DNA of 45,431 bases from an uncultured Arenicella sp. (GCA_937974565.1 CALJWL010000023.1:1-45431); one strand, 5' to 3'. Counted from the first letter of the stretch, positions 8,656 to 18,754 are shown. The notes: generated by a model from the sequence alone, not told the origin. Program-made: numbers and translations.

Positions 8656-9759
8656 ATGGCAAAGACGCCACTCTTACGTTACCAAGAAGATTTATTGAAC
8701 CCTGAGTTCGAAGAAGATGAAGCACAAAAATTAGCGGTGGAGAACCTTCAACGTTTATACGACGATTTGATAAATTTCGAACCTCATGAGATTGGCTTTT
8801 TGACTCGAATAGGTCTTAGAAAGCCCGAGGTTAAACGACCCATTCAAGGCTTGTACTTCTGGGGTGGTGTGGGGCGCGGCAAAACGTATCTGGTTGATAC
8901 GTTTTTTGAGTGTTTGCCGTTTGAGCAGAAGCTACGCATGCATTTTCATCGATTTATGCATCGTGTGCATGCAGAACGTAAGCAGTTGCGTGCGCAGGAA
9001 GACCCCTTGGTTATCATAGGTAAACGCCTCGCCAAGCAGGCTCGCGTATTGTGTTTTGATGAATTTGTCGTGCATGACGTGGCCGACGCGGTGATTCTTG
9101 CGCGGTTGATGAAGGTGTTGTTTGCCGAAGGAGTCAGTTTGGTTGCCACTAGCAATGTTGAGCCTAAGGAGCTTTATAAGGGCGGTTTGCAGAGAGAGTT
9201 GTTTATGCCGGCGATAGACATGATCTACCAATACACGAGTGTGGTGAACATTGACTCGGGTATCGACTATCGTTTGCGTTTTCTTGATAAAGCCGAAACC
9301 TATTTCACACCTCTTGACAGTCAAGCCCAAGAGGGCATGCAGTATAATTTTGATCACTTATCCCCAGACGCGGGCATAGTGGGCGCAAAAATAAAAATTG
9401 AAGGGCGTGAACTGTCGTCAATTAGGCGTGCGGATGGTGTTATTTGGTTTACTTTTGATGAACTTTGCGACGGCCCTAGATCTCAAGCCGATTACATCGA
9501 GCTATCGGTGTGCTTTCACTCGGTGCTATTGTCTGATGTGCCGATAATGGGTAGGCAGCATGAGGATCAGGCTCGGCGATTTATTAATTTGGTTGATGTT
9601 TTTTATGATCATAATGTAAAACTGATTATCTCGGCGCAAGCGCCGGTCGCAGAGCTTTACGTGGGCAGCCGTAATGAGTTTGAATTCCAGCGCACCAAAA
9701 GCCGGTTACAAGAAATGCAATCGCACGACTATCTTGCTTTAGGTCATAAGACCCAGTAG
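8656..9759 (+). CDS. zapE: Cell division ATPase ZapE (AFG1-like)
   Basis: 367 residues, the usual length for the AFG1/ZapE family. Walker A is GGVGRGKT (70-77). Walker B is LCFDEFVVHD (about 134-143), followed by the sensor segment VATSNVEPKELYKGGLQRE. The start MAKTPLLRYQEDL is typical of the family. In E. coli ZapE acts at the constricting Z-ring under low-oxygen or heat conditions. It is monocistronic here, with no partner division genes nearby. No promoter boxes can be assigned with confidence. Confidence 0.93.
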   Translation: MAKTPLLRYQEDLLNPEFEEDEAQKLAVENLQRLYDDLINFEPHEIGFLTRIGLRKPEVKRPIQGLYFWGGVGRGKTYLVDTFFECLPFEQKLRMHFHRFMHRVHAERKQLRAQEDPLVIIGKRLAKQARVLCFDEFVVHDVADAVILARLMKVLFAEGVSLVATSNVEPKELYKGGLQRELFMPAIDMIYQYTSVVNIDSGIDYRLRFLDKAETYFTPLDSQAQEGMQYNFDHLSPDAGIVGAKIKIEGRELSSIRRADGVIWFTFDELCDGPRSQADYIELSVCFHSVLLSDVPIMGRQHEDQARRFINLVDVFYDHNVKLIISAQAPVAELYVGSRNEFEFQRTKSRLQEMQSHDYLALGHKTQ

Positions 9760-9804
9760 CGCCGTTAAATGACTCTGCTGTGTGTGGATGGGTTGATCAA
9801 AAAT

Positions 9805-10314
9805 CTAAGGCGTTTTAGCACCGCAATACCAACTTTTAATCTTTTCGCCTTTTTCGTGATTACTGATGGTATACCAACTAAAACCTTCTGAAATATCCGT
9901 TGTTGGCGTGTCATCGTCATCACGGGTAAAACTGACGATGGATTCCACTGCGCAGTTTTTCTTTTTATAAATTCGACAAACGGGGTAACCAAAGCTTACG
10001 GCGCGGTGCAAGCGTGATTTCTTCCTAATATTATGGCAACCTGGTTTACGAGCCTTGCCCCTAGTAAACCAGAATCGATCCGAAATGCCATCCTTATTAA
10101 CACGGTAGAGACGTAAGTCTTGGCGTTTAATGCTGGATATCGTTGAAGCTTCGCTTGCTCGCGCTGATGTGGCTATTATTGAAAAGCTGAACAGAGTCAG
10201 TGTGATCAAGCTGATATTAAGTAACGTGTTCAAAATTAATTGCAGTTCTATAGGTCTACCAAGAGCCCAGCTTCCATTTAGGAAGAATGGGTTCGTCTTC
10301 TGGGTCGGTTCCAT
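9805..10314 (-). CDS. Small exported protein of unknown function
   Basis: 169 residues from ATG 10314. This start would overlap the end of the upstream DUF2782 gene by 59 bases and leave an unusually long, weakly charged region before the hydrophobic stretch (about residues 24-50, ending TSARASE). A TTG at 10233 (LNTLLNISLIT...) would give a more normal Sec signal peptide and no overlap, so the true start is open. The mature part is basic, with Cys residues in PGCHN, VCRIY, KNCAV and WYCGAK that could form disulfides. No family is recognised. It is likely cotranscribed with the DUF2782 gene. Confidence 0.55.
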   Translation of the reverse strand: MEPTQKTNPFFLNGSWALGRPIELQLILNTLLNISLITLTLFSFSIIATSARASEASTISSIKRQDLRLYRVNKDGISDRFWFTRGKARKPGCHNIRKKSRLHRAVSFGYPVCRIYKKKNCAVESIVSFTRDDDDTPTTDISEGFSWYTISNHEKGEKIKSWYCGAKTP

Positions 10315-10738
10315 TGGCGCTTAGTTTACCATCAGAGTCGTTTTCTTCTACGTATTGTTTAGAACCAGACGAATGCTCAAGTTCAATTAAGTAAACTTGC
10401 CCACTTTCTCTGCGAGATTCAGTAATGGTTGCCTTACCCAGTAAGTTGTCGGCAAAAGATGGCTTCTCATTGGCGTCATCCTCAGCTGCCTTGGTGGCGA
10501 TACTAGGCGTTTTGCTTTCACTGACTTTAACGTCTGTTTCTGGAATGGCCGGTTTGCCTTTAGTGTTTTCGCCAAGCGCCGGAGGTGGCACGATTTGCGC
10601 TGTCGCGTTAGGTGAGGTTGCGGTAAAAAATACGATAATAAACCCAAGCAGTAAGGCCATTGATAAAAGGTTGCTTGAGAATGTGGTTGTTCTGATGTCA
10701 GGTTCGTTTATTACATCATGATTGTGCATCATTTTCAT
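10256..10738 (-). CDS. DUF2782 family protein
   Basis: 160 residues. A hydrophobic segment (about 25-47, ending ATAQ) is a signal peptide or anchor. A low-complexity Pro/Lys/Glu linker follows. The C-terminal 55 residues match the DUF2782 pattern: GQVYLIELEHSSG, YVEENDSDGKL, then DPEDEPILPKWKLGSW, comparable to the family's conserved acidic-to-Trp ending. Genes of this family commonly lie next to polA in gammaproteobacteria, and here it is divergent from polA, which supports the call. It is longer than typical members (about 95-100 residues) because of the linker. Its function is unknown. The ATG is preceded by GAGGAG on the minus strand. The 293 bases between it and polA hold only upstream signals. 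Confidence 0.8.
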   Translation of the reverse strand: MKMMHNHDVINEPDIRTTTFSSNLLSMALLLGFIIVFFTATSPNATAQIVPPPALGENTKGKPAIPETDVKVSESKTPSIATKAAEDDANEKPSFADNLLGKATITESRRESGQVYLIELEHSSGSKQYVEENDSDGKLSANGTDPEDEPILPKWKLGSW

Positions 10739-10851
10739 AACTCCTCGTGAGTGAATTCATAGGTCGCATTTTGGTTGGATGACCTATTTTAACAGAACGA
10801 CTGCTAAGCCGGTTCTGTGGTGGGCCGCAATCGTGCTTACTAGCACTGTCT

Positions 10852-10878
10852 TTGACTTAAGCTTACTCATGGTATCAT
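10852..10878 (+). promoter_or_regulatory. polA: Weak candidate polA promoter
   Basis: TTGACT at 10852 and TATCAT at 10873 resemble sigma-70 boxes, but the 15-base spacing is short. It lies about 150 bases before the polA ATG. Confidence 0.2.
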
Positions 10879-11031
10879 AGCTGATCTTCGTTGCTTCATT
10901 ATGGTAATGCAATGGCGGCTATATTAGGCTTTATCATAAAAAACGACTTCAATCGATCATACTTAATGGGCTCTTTAAACGGCTTTTTAAAACCATTCAT
11001 CTAAAACTGCTTAGGCATTCTTCCGAAAACC

Positions 11032-13734
11032 ATGGATCAACCGCAACTTATTCTTATTGACGGCTCGTCGTATTTGTATCGCGCTTTTTATGTGCCACAA
11101 CTCAAACGCATGCAAACCAGCGGCGGCCAACCTACCGGTGCTGTGTTCGGAATCATGAACATGATTAAGAGCTTGATGTTGGAGTACCCTAGTTCAAACA
11201 TTGTGGCTATTTTTGACGCCAAAGGTAAGAATTTCAGGCACGAACTGTACGAAGAGTACAAAGCTAACCGCCCTTCAATGCCAGACGAATTGCGCAGCCA
11301 AATTGAGTACGTTCATAGTGGGGTTGCCGCACTGGGTATACCGTTGGTGGCGATGCCGGGCGTTGAGGCCGATGATGTCATCGGCGCTTACGCTAAACAG
11401 GCCTCAATCGCTGGCCAGAGTGTGTTGGTGGCGAGTGGCGATAAAGATTTAGCGCAAATAGTTAATGACAAAGTTAATCTGATTGATACGATGAAAAAGG
11501 TCATTATGGATGAAGCGGGGGTAGTGGAAAAATTCGGCGTTCGTCCTGACCAAATAATTGATTATTTAGCGTTGATGGGCGACACCTCTGATAATGTTCC
11601 GGGCGTGCCCAAGGTAGGCCCTAAGACGGCCGTAAAGTGGTTGTTGGAATATGAAACGTTGGACGGCATTGTTGACAATGCCGATAAAATCGGTGGCAAG
11701 GTTGGCGAAAACCTGCGTGAATTTATCCCTCAGCTGCCTTTATCAAAAGACTTAGTCACGATTCGTTGTGACCTTGATTTGGATACTCCACTTGCCGAGT
11801 TAAGGCAAAGTGAGCCGAATAAAGAAAAGCTCATCGAAATTTATCAAACATTGCAGTTTAAAAAATGGTTGGCTGAAATGGGTGAAACCGTTGCCAGTGC
11901 AGCGGATCAAGCGGTGCCGGAGTTTAAAGCGGGTGATTATGAGTTGGTGTTAGATCAAGCAGCGTTTAATGCATGGTTAGACGCTCTAAGAGCAAGTGAG
12001 GGGTTCGCTTTTGACACTGAAACAACGTCGGTTAATGCTCAACAGGCTGATTTGGTTGGCTTGTCGTTTGCCATCGAAGCTGGGCGCGCGGCTTATGTGC
12101 CGGTAGCGCACAGTTATATGGGTGCGCCAGACCAATTAAACCGTGACTGGGTGTTGGCGCAGATCAAGCCTTTGTTGGAAGACTCTGCATTACCTAAAAT
12201 TGGACAAAATTTGAAATACGACATGAGCGTATTGGCAAATTATGGGATAACGCTGGATGGCGTGATGTTTGACACGATGCTGGAATCCTACGTGCTTGAT
12301 AGCGTGAGTTCTCGTCACGATATGGACACCTTGTCAGAGAAACATTTAGGCCATACGCCCGTGCCATTTTCCGAAGTTGCGGGTAAGGGAAAAGCGCAGG
12401 TCACCTTTGACCAAGTTGAGATTGAAAAAGCTGGCCATTACGCGGCCGAAGATGCCGACGTTACATTACGTTTGCATCATCGTATTATGCCAATGCTCAC
12501 AGCAAACCCGAATTTGCATCGGGTTTTCACTACAATTGAAATGCCGTTGGTGCCCGTACTGTCGCGCATGGAAGACACGGGCGTGTTGATCGACGACACC
12601 ATGTTATTGCAGCAGAGTCAGGAACTGGCAATGAGCATGCAACAAGCAGAACAATCGGCCTACGAATTGGCAGAAGGGGAATTCAATTTAGCGTCGCCTA
12701 AGCAAATACAAGAAGTCCTGTATGACCGTATGAAGTTGCCGGTGTTAAAGAAAACCCCCAAAGGCGCTCCATCAACCGCTGAAGATGTTTTGCAAGAGCT
12801 TGCGGTTGAACACGAATTACCCAGATTGATTCTCGAACATCGCAGCTTGGGCAAACTGAAGTCGACGTACACGGATAAATTGCCAACCATGATTAACCCG
12901 CGCACGGGCCGAGTACACACGTCATACCACCAAGCAGTAGCCGCCACAGGGCGGTTGTCATCCAGCGACCCAAATTTACAAAACATTCCGATTCGTACGG
13001 CCGAAGGTCGTCGTATCAGAGAGGCGTTTATAGCCGAACCTGGCGCCGTGATTATGGCCGCTGACTATTCGCAAATAGAACTGCGCATCATGGCTCATTT
13101 GTCTGGTGACGCAACGTTGATGCATGCCTTTAATCATGGCCTAGATGTACACCGAGCCACCGCCGCCGAAATTTTTGATGTGCCGCTCAATGATGTGTTA
13201 GATGAGCAGCGTCGGCATGCTAAAGCGGTTAACTTTGGTCTTATCTATGGTATGTCAGCCTTTGGGTTGTCTAAGCAAATTAACGTGGCACGTAAGCAGG
13301 CCCAAGAATACATTGACGCCTATTTTGAACGGTATCCGGGAGTGAAGGCTTATATGGAAACCACGCGTGAATTTGCACGCGAGCATGGCTATGTTGAAAC
13401 GGTGTTTGGTCGTCGCTTGTATTTGCCTGACATTAATTCGAAAAACCATAATATGCGCCAATACGCAGAGCGCACGGCCATTAATGCGCCCATGCAAGGT
13501 ACAGCCGCCGATATTATCAAAAAGGCCATGTTAAACGTTGATAAACTATTGACTGGTCGAGAAGACATCAAAATGGTGATGCAAGTACACGATGAATTGG
13601 TGTTTGAAGTGGCTGGTGAGGCGGTGAAGTTGGCGTCTAAAGAAATAGCGGATGTAATGCAGAACGTGGTCAGTTTAACGGTTCCATTACTCGTTGAGGT
13701 TGATTCGGCAGAAAACTGGGCAAAAGCCCACTAA
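11032..13734 (+). CDS. polA: DNA polymerase I
   Basis: 900 residues with all three domains. The 5'-3' exonuclease spans about 1-285 (LIDGSSYLYRAFY, GVEADDVIGAYA, DTSDNVPGVPKVGPKTA). The 3'-5' proofreading exonuclease spans about 300-490, with its acidic residues intact in FAFDTETT, LKYDMSVL and YAAEDADVT. The family A polymerase spans about 510-900, with motif A DYSQIELRIMAHL, the O-helix RRHAKAVNFGLIYGM and motif C QVHDELVFE. It handles Okazaki-fragment maturation and repair synthesis. Gene order (DUF2782 divergent upstream) is conserved in related bacteria. A small GC hairpin with T tract follows at 13755. Confidence 0.98.
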   Translation: MDQPQLILIDGSSYLYRAFYVPQLKRMQTSGGQPTGAVFGIMNMIKSLMLEYPSSNIVAIFDAKGKNFRHELYEEYKANRPSMPDELRSQIEYVHSGVAALGIPLVAMPGVEADDVIGAYAKQASIAGQSVLVASGDKDLAQIVNDKVNLIDTMKKVIMDEAGVVEKFGVRPDQIIDYLALMGDTSDNVPGVPKVGPKTAVKWLLEYETLDGIVDNADKIGGKVGENLREFIPQLPLSKDLVTIRCDLDLDTPLAELRQSEPNKEKLIEIYQTLQFKKWLAEMGETVASAADQAVPEFKAGDYELVLDQAAFNAWLDALRASEGFAFDTETTSVNAQQADLVGLSFAIEAGRAAYVPVAHSYMGAPDQLNRDWVLAQIKPLLEDSALPKIGQNLKYDMSVLANYGITLDGVMFDTMLESYVLDSVSSRHDMDTLSEKHLGHTPVPFSEVAGKGKAQVTFDQVEIEKAGHYAAEDADVTLRLHHRIMPMLTANPNLHRVFTTIEMPLVPVLSRMEDTGVLIDDTMLLQQSQELAMSMQQAEQSAYELAEGEFNLASPKQIQEVLYDRMKLPVLKKTPKGAPSTAEDVLQELAVEHELPRLILEHRSLGKLKSTYTDKLPTMINPRTGRVHTSYHQAVAATGRLSSSDPNLQNIPIRTAEGRRIREAFIAEPGAVIMAADYSQIELRIMAHLSGDATLMHAFNHGLDVHRATAAEIFDVPLNDVLDEQRRHAKAVNFGLIYGMSAFGLSKQINVARKQAQEYIDAYFERYPGVKAYMETTREFAREHGYVETVFGRRLYLPDINSKNHNMRQYAERTAINAPMQGTAADIIKKAMLNVDKLLTGREDIKMVMQVHDELVFEVAGEAVKLASKEIADVMQNVVSLTVPLLVEVDSAENWAKAH

Positions 13735-13754
13735 TGAATCTGTTGATGGTTTGA

Positions 13755-13774
13755 GGCGCGGTTTCGCCCTTTTT
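13755..13774 (+). terminator. Probable rho-independent terminator of polA
   Basis: GGCG/CGCC stem with a six-base loop, followed by CTTTTT, 20 bases after the polA stop. The stem is short. Confidence 0.45.
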
Positions 13775-13917
13775 AGATGCGCGATCAAGGCTGGGAATTA
13801 ACCTGACGGCGAGACATCGTCGCGGTAGATGGTTTAAACTTAGCGCTAACTATTAAAATGGCTGTAAAGAGGCGTGTTAGTGGGTAGCAAACGCCGATTT
13901 AAGCGACAAAATAACTG

Positions 13918-15429
13918 ATGGGAAATTTACCAATTAAAATTTTGGGGTTTGGGGTATTGGCGCTGCTGGTGTTTTGGCTGTGGCCATCCAGTAAATCCGT
14001 AACGCAGCTCGACTCTGTTAATGCAGCGCAACCGGTTGATGGAGTGAGCAATGAGTTTGCGGTTAGACTGTCGGATTCAAGCGGCAATTCTGCTTCAGCC
14101 AGTGAATCGCAACGTGGGGAGATTTCTGGTGAATTGGTGTCAGACATACAGGCCATTCCAGACGATCAGTTGGCGATTGTGGCGCCGAGACTTAGTCAAT
14201 TGCAAAATGGGGATTTGAATCGCCGATTTGTTGCCGCTAATCAGACGCTTGCAAAAGGAGATGCAGAGAGTGCTGTAGAACAGTATGAAAGTATTATTGA
14301 TGATTATCCTAATTTCATTGAGCCATACGTAAACCTAGCCGCTGCGCAGGCTAATATTGGTTTGCTTGAAGGAGCGCGACAGACTTTGGTGAAAGCCACG
14401 GCGGCAAACCAGAGTACCAAAGTATTGTTTGACAGTATTGATAAGGTGCATGGATTTCTTGCGGCGCAAGCATACCGCAGCGCTCTTGAGAATGAGGCTG
14501 TAGATGACTCTTGGACCGCAACAATGGTGTTACCGAAGGTTGACCGTCTGGCCACTGACTTTGAGCAAGCTCAACGTATTAAGGCGTTGACTGACAAGTT
14601 GAATCAACAACAAGGTCAGCAATCGGCGTTATCGGCTGGCAGTCATGTCACTAAAACTGAGGCGGATCGTCTTAGGCTTGAACTGAACGCGGCCAACAAA
14701 AGCTTAATTGAGGTGAAAGAACAGCATCAGAAAACCATAACGGGTTTGCAATCCGATTTGCAAATTCAACAGCAGCGTACATCTATCGCTGAAGGTAAGT
14801 TGGCTCAATTGCAAAGCGACTCAGTTAATGCCGAAAGTGACTTGGTGGCTAAACTGCGAATTGAGCTTGGTAATGCGGAAAACGCCGTTAGCCAGGCGCA
14901 ATCAAGGCTCAGTGAGTTAACCGCCATCAATGAAAAATTAGACAGTCAATTGGCCACTGTTCAGGCTGAAAAGGCCGCTCTCGTTGCCTCTGCGGCATCA
15001 GCCAATCAACCGGTAGCGACAACTATTGTCTCAACACCTCCCTCAAATACGGCACTCACGGCACCTAAGGTAAAAGAAGACAACGAAGCAGCTGTGGCGT
15101 TGGTGAAGGCGTGGGCCAATGCGTGGTCAGCGCAAGACGTGAGTGCGTATGTCGATTTTTATCGTAATGGCTACACACCGGATGAATCAATCAGTCATCA
15201 GCAATGGTTAGAGCAACGCCGGGTTCGTTTAACCAATAAGCGATTTATAGAAGTCAAGGTTCGAGATTTTGCCGTCAGTCACATTTCATCAGGTTTTATG
15301 GTGACATTCACTCAACATTATCGTTCTAATACGTTAGATGACACCATTCGAAAGTCATTGCTTTTTGCGGCGCCTGCTGGCACAAAGTGGTCTGATGCTA
15401 AAGTCATAGCTGAACGTATAGTTCGATAG
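13918..15429 (+). CDS. Membrane-anchored TPR/coiled-coil protein with C-terminal Cds6 (NTF2-like) domain
   Basis: 503 residues. One N-terminal membrane helix (about 5-22, ILGFGVLALLVFWLW) serves as anchor, and the rest is probably periplasmic. A TPR-like region lies at about 105-180 (DAESAVEQYESIIDDYPNFIEPYVNLAAA). A long coiled coil follows at about 205-345. The C-terminal 115 residues (AVALVKAWANAWSAQDVSAYVDFY, WLEQRRVRL, VTFTQHYRS) match the NTF2-like domain found at the C-terminus of Cds6-type L,D-transpeptidases. The next gene is such an L,D-transpeptidase with the same domain, 68 bases downstream. This suggests a two-gene unit where this protein scaffolds or regulates cell-wall crosslinking; that role is inference. 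Confidence 0.75.
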   Translation: MGNLPIKILGFGVLALLVFWLWPSSKSVTQLDSVNAAQPVDGVSNEFAVRLSDSSGNSASASESQRGEISGELVSDIQAIPDDQLAIVAPRLSQLQNGDLNRRFVAANQTLAKGDAESAVEQYESIIDDYPNFIEPYVNLAAAQANIGLLEGARQTLVKATAANQSTKVLFDSIDKVHGFLAAQAYRSALENEAVDDSWTATMVLPKVDRLATDFEQAQRIKALTDKLNQQQGQQSALSAGSHVTKTEADRLRLELNAANKSLIEVKEQHQKTITGLQSDLQIQQQRTSIAEGKLAQLQSDSVNAESDLVAKLRIELGNAENAVSQAQSRLSELTAINEKLDSQLATVQAEKAALVASAASANQPVATTIVSTPPSNTALTAPKVKEDNEAAVALVKAWANAWSAQDVSAYVDFYRNGYTPDESISHQQWLEQRRVRLTNKRFIEVKVRDFAVSHISSGFMVTFTQHYRSNTLDDTIRKSLLFAAPAGTKWSDAKVIAERIVR

Positions 15430-15497
15430 GCTCGGTGTCGTTTTGAAGAGTTTGGTAAAGTTCGTAATAATGTTCGGTTGAGCTAGACTGTGTCGAT

Positions 15498-16790
15498 GTG
15501 GAAACAATGTTGAAGATAATGAGTCAAAGGTTGTGTTCAACCGTGTTTATGGCTTTTATTGCAGTAAACCTTGGGCTGCACAGTGTCATTATTGCTAACA
15601 GTGCCCATGCGAATATTGATGCAAATAAATCTGGTCTGTCCAATGAAGTGTTGCTTTCCCAACGTGTGCATGCTTTTGAAGCGAATAAGAAATATGAGCC
15701 TGCTATTGTCGAGGTGCTTGAGAAACTTCAAAGAGGCGATTTAACTCAAGCGCTGAGCTTGGTTAATGCTCATTTAACGGAGTTCCCCAAAAGTCGTGTT
15801 GCGCACCTGCTTCGCGCCGACATCCTTAAAGCAAAAGGTAATGGTCTGGCAGCAGTCGGTGAGGGATCAGCTTTACCACCTGATGAGTTGTCTGGCTTGA
15901 CTCATCAGCTTAAAAATCGCTGGCGACACAACCAGAATGATCATGCTGTTGTTCATCGGATGTTACCCAATGCGCTATTGTATATGGGGCAACATCCATA
16001 CGTGTTGGTGGCGGATATGCCGCGTGGACGTTTGTATGTGTATGAGAATAACGATGGTCAGCCTGAATTAGTACGCGATTACTATATGTCTGTTGGTTCA
16101 GCGGGCTATGGTAAACAGATCGAAGGGGATAATAAAACCCCGATTGGCGTTTATCACGTCAATCGCTACATCGAAGGCAAGCGACTGCCTGATTTGTACG
16201 GTAAAGGCGCATTTCCGGTTAATTACCCAAATAAGTACGATCGATTTTTGAATCGCACTGGCTACGGAATCTGGTTGCATGGCACTCCTTCGACAACGTA
16301 TGCGCGTTCTCCGTGGACCAGCGAAGGGTGCTTTGTGCTTAGCAATGACGATCTGTTGGACATCGCTCAATTTGTGAGTGCTGATGCCAAGACACCGGTG
16401 ATCTTAAGCGATCAGATTGATTGGATTAGCCCAGATGAACACAAACGGCGCAGCCAACAGTACCTGAAAATTGTCGAACAATGGAAGTCTGATTGGGAAA
16501 GCATCAATACCGATGCTTACCTGAGACATTACGCGGCGGATAATCTGAACTTCGGAGCCATAAACTACGACACTTGGGCGAAGAAAAAGCGGGTTTTGAA
16601 CAACTCTAAAACGTTCATCCAAATCGACTTGGATATTAAAGAGTTATTTGTGTATCCCGGCGAAACGGATATGTTTGTTGTTAGTTTTACCCAAAACTAT
16701 CTCAGCAATAACTACGAAGGACAGACTGTTAAAAAGCAATATTGGAAGCGATCCGATAACGGGCGTTGGAAGATAATTTACGAGGGCTAA
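15498..16790 (+). CDS. L,D-transpeptidase (YkuD) with C-terminal Cds6/NTF2-like domain
   Basis: 430 residues from GTG 15498; ATGs at 15507 and 15519 are equally plausible starts, and the latter begins a clean Sec signal (MSQRLCSTVFMAF...). Helical TPR-like repeats at about 60-115 precede the YkuD catalytic domain (about 165-305). The catalytic motif is HGTPS (His261) with SEGC (Cys278), followed by FVLSNDDL. An NTF2-like domain runs from about 325 to 430 (WESINTDAYLRHYA, VVSFTQNYLS, RWKIIYEG). L,D-transpeptidases form 3-3 peptidoglycan crosslinks or attach or release Braun-type lipoprotein. The HGTP/SEGC arrangement resembles the YafK/DpaA branch, so hydrolase activity is also possible. It is convergent with the M14 peptidase. 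Confidence 0.9.
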   Translation: METMLKIMSQRLCSTVFMAFIAVNLGLHSVIIANSAHANIDANKSGLSNEVLLSQRVHAFEANKKYEPAIVEVLEKLQRGDLTQALSLVNAHLTEFPKSRVAHLLRADILKAKGNGLAAVGEGSALPPDELSGLTHQLKNRWRHNQNDHAVVHRMLPNALLYMGQHPYVLVADMPRGRLYVYENNDGQPELVRDYYMSVGSAGYGKQIEGDNKTPIGVYHVNRYIEGKRLPDLYGKGAFPVNYPNKYDRFLNRTGYGIWLHGTPSTTYARSPWTSEGCFVLSNDDLLDIAQFVSADAKTPVILSDQIDWISPDEHKRRSQQYLKIVEQWKSDWESINTDAYLRHYAADNLNFGAINYDTWAKKKRVLNNSKTFIQIDLDIKELFVYPGETDMFVVSFTQNYLSNNYEGQTVKKQYWKRSDNGRWKIIYEG

Positions 16791-16816
16791 AATCAATCGT
16801 TATAATGTCCGTGGCT

Positions 16817-18022
16817 TTAATGTCCGTTTGAGCTGATGCCGGTCGAATTTTTAGCTTCAAATGTTTCTTTCAGCCAAGCCACGATATCTTGCCAGATTAG
16901 GTCTGATTCCTTTGCAGATGGCATTTCCCATGCGTGTGGTAATTCCAAAGTGACCACCGGTATATTGCGATTGATGCCAGCGTAATTGCCCAAGGAGCCA
17001 GGATAGGTTCCGAGTAAATTCAGATGCAGTTTGCCTAGACTTTTTGGTGCTGTATCGAGCCGCAACGCATCAAAATCGACTACGCCATAAGGCGCATGTA
17101 CTGAGATGATTGCATCGGGTTTGAAGAGTTCAATTTCATCAACCAGCCACTGAGTCTCTGGTTCACTATTAGCTTGATCGCCAGGAAATTTTCTGGGGTT
17201 TTTGCCGCCTTTGGTGTGCCAATACTCAAGTGCGTTCTGTTGCCAGTCGTCGGATGGCATGTTGCGATTTAAATCCACGCCATTGTGGTTGGTGCGTTGA
17301 GCTGACCTTGGCAACAAGCCATCGGGGTTCATTGATGGAAGGATATGCCAGTGAAACAGACCTGAGTGAAATTTATTCAGTTTCTCAATCCAACCAAACG
17401 TAACACTTACAGAGGTTAATTCATCGCCGTGAGTGCCACCGATAACTAGGACTCTGCCCAATGGCTTTTTGCCCTCAATGGGTGGAAATTCACGTAGCAT
17501 GAGTGGTACACCGGCCACTGAATTACACCCTGTTGGCGCTAATTTAGCCGCCAAACAGGATTGGTGACTTACGCTGGCGAGTCGGCGCGAAATTTTGTCG
17601 CAAAACGCTTTGCGTTTAGCCGTAAGATCAACTTCGCTTAAGCCATTGGGTTCATGTTGGTTTGAAAACAGATTGCAGAAGGGCGTGTAATTTTTTTGAC
17701 TTTCTGTATTCGACAGTATGTCGATGGCTTTCGTTTGTTCATCGGCAAAGCCGATTGATTCAATGAGCTTATTCGCTTGCGGGTTGGTTTTTTCTTCGAC
17801 AATACTTTTTGGTTGTAATTCATTGGCGGCAACATTTTCTGATGAAGGTTCAGTTGGTAAACTGATTTCGTCTTTTATTGCGCTAGACTCGCTCGTAAGA
17901 TCGCCCTTGGCGGTTGATGCTTGCTTCTCGTGGGTGGTCTTGTCGCCCTTAATTTGCTCGGGCTGGCACGCACAAAGCAATACGCAAGCACTGAACAAAC
18001 CAACCAAAAGAAATGAATTCAT
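16817..18022 (-). CDS. M14 zinc peptidase lipoprotein, MpaA-like
   Basis: 401 residues from ATG 18022. The N-terminus MNSFLLVGLFSACVLLCAC carries a lipobox before Cys19. A Ser/Glu/Lys-rich spacer to about residue 110 follows. The M14 domain has the zinc ligands HGDE and the His in IISVHAPYG. The substrate-carboxylate Arg segment is GVDLNRNMPSDDW, and VTLELPHAWE holds the likely catalytic Glu. These segments closely follow E. coli MpaA, which cleaves the gamma-D-Glu-diaminopimelate bond of murein peptides. MpaA is cytoplasmic, whereas this protein is predicted to be envelope-anchored. An in-frame TTG at 18058 is a poor alternative start. It is convergent with the L,D-transpeptidase, 26 bases away. 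Confidence 0.85.
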   Translation of the reverse strand: MNSFLLVGLFSACVLLCACQPEQIKGDKTTHEKQASTAKGDLTSESSAIKDEISLPTEPSSENVAANELQPKSIVEEKTNPQANKLIESIGFADEQTKAIDILSNTESQKNYTPFCNLFSNQHEPNGLSEVDLTAKRKAFCDKISRRLASVSHQSCLAAKLAPTGCNSVAGVPLMLREFPPIEGKKPLGRVLVIGGTHGDELTSVSVTFGWIEKLNKFHSGLFHWHILPSMNPDGLLPRSAQRTNHNGVDLNRNMPSDDWQQNALEYWHTKGGKNPRKFPGDQANSEPETQWLVDEIELFKPDAIISVHAPYGVVDFDALRLDTAPKSLGKLHLNLLGTYPGSLGNYAGINRNIPVVTLELPHAWEMPSAKESDLIWQDIVAWLKETFEAKNSTGISSNGH

Positions 18023-18500
18023 AGAATGAGTTGCGATGTGTGTTTGGGCTGAGAGCAAGAGATTGAGAGTCGAGCAATCAGTATACGCCGTATTGCTGAT
18101 TTAGGTTTAGGCAATATGAACATTAATTGGTCTCAGTTTGATGCGCTGGGCAGGCAGCAGCCCCTGCTTGATAACTGAAAGTATATCTTATTGACGGAGG
18201 GTTCTCTAACGTTGATGTGGTTAATATTGTTGTGTGATGAAATGGCGAACCAACCCAGTTAATCTACTAAGCATAAATGGGGGATGCTCTGACACGTCAA
18301 GAGCGTAGAGAAGTCATTAAACAATTCACAACATCGGCTTATATTCAGGCTGCCGTTTCATTTCAGAGATGTTGGGTGTGTTTAGGGATGTATTTAGAGG
18401 TGCCGCGAACACTTACAATGAATCACAAACCTTGTATTACGATAAGGCCACCGCCGCGCTTAAGTGCCTTAGGCACGAGTTGATAATGGGTGCAAGGATG

Positions 18501-18573
18501 TCTAGGGCAGGCGAAATACCGTGTGTGTGGTATTCCAAGGGGATGTCGTTTGGGGGGGACTGCCTGCCCTAGA
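18501..18573 (+). other. Structured inverted-repeat element (possible RNA)
   Basis: Perfect 12-base arms TCTAGGGCAGGC (18501-18512) and GCCTGCCCTAGA (18562-18573) enclose a nested hairpin, AATACC/GGTATT around GTGTGTGT (18515-18534). A weaker CCAA/TTGG pairing follows. As RNA this would fold as a three-way junction. It is not an obvious member of a known RNA family. It could equally be a small mobile or replication-pausing hairpin. Confidence 0.45.
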
Positions 18574-18754
18574 CAATTCTTGCAAATTAGCAGGAACTGC
18601 GTTTTCTGTTATCAACCATTACAGAAAACTACTGCTATTAAATGAATCATGGCATATGCATTACCCAACCGGTATGTGCGAATGTTTTATGACCCAATGT
18701 TTTTCTATATACGTTTATGACACGACCAAGATCAACGTCATTACATTTTTTTTT

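Noticed and set aside
18501-18573. Hammerhead ribozyme, because GAAA follows the first stem arm in a three-way junction
   Set aside because: The obligatory CUGANGA strand is missing before the closing stem, so the catalytic core cannot form.
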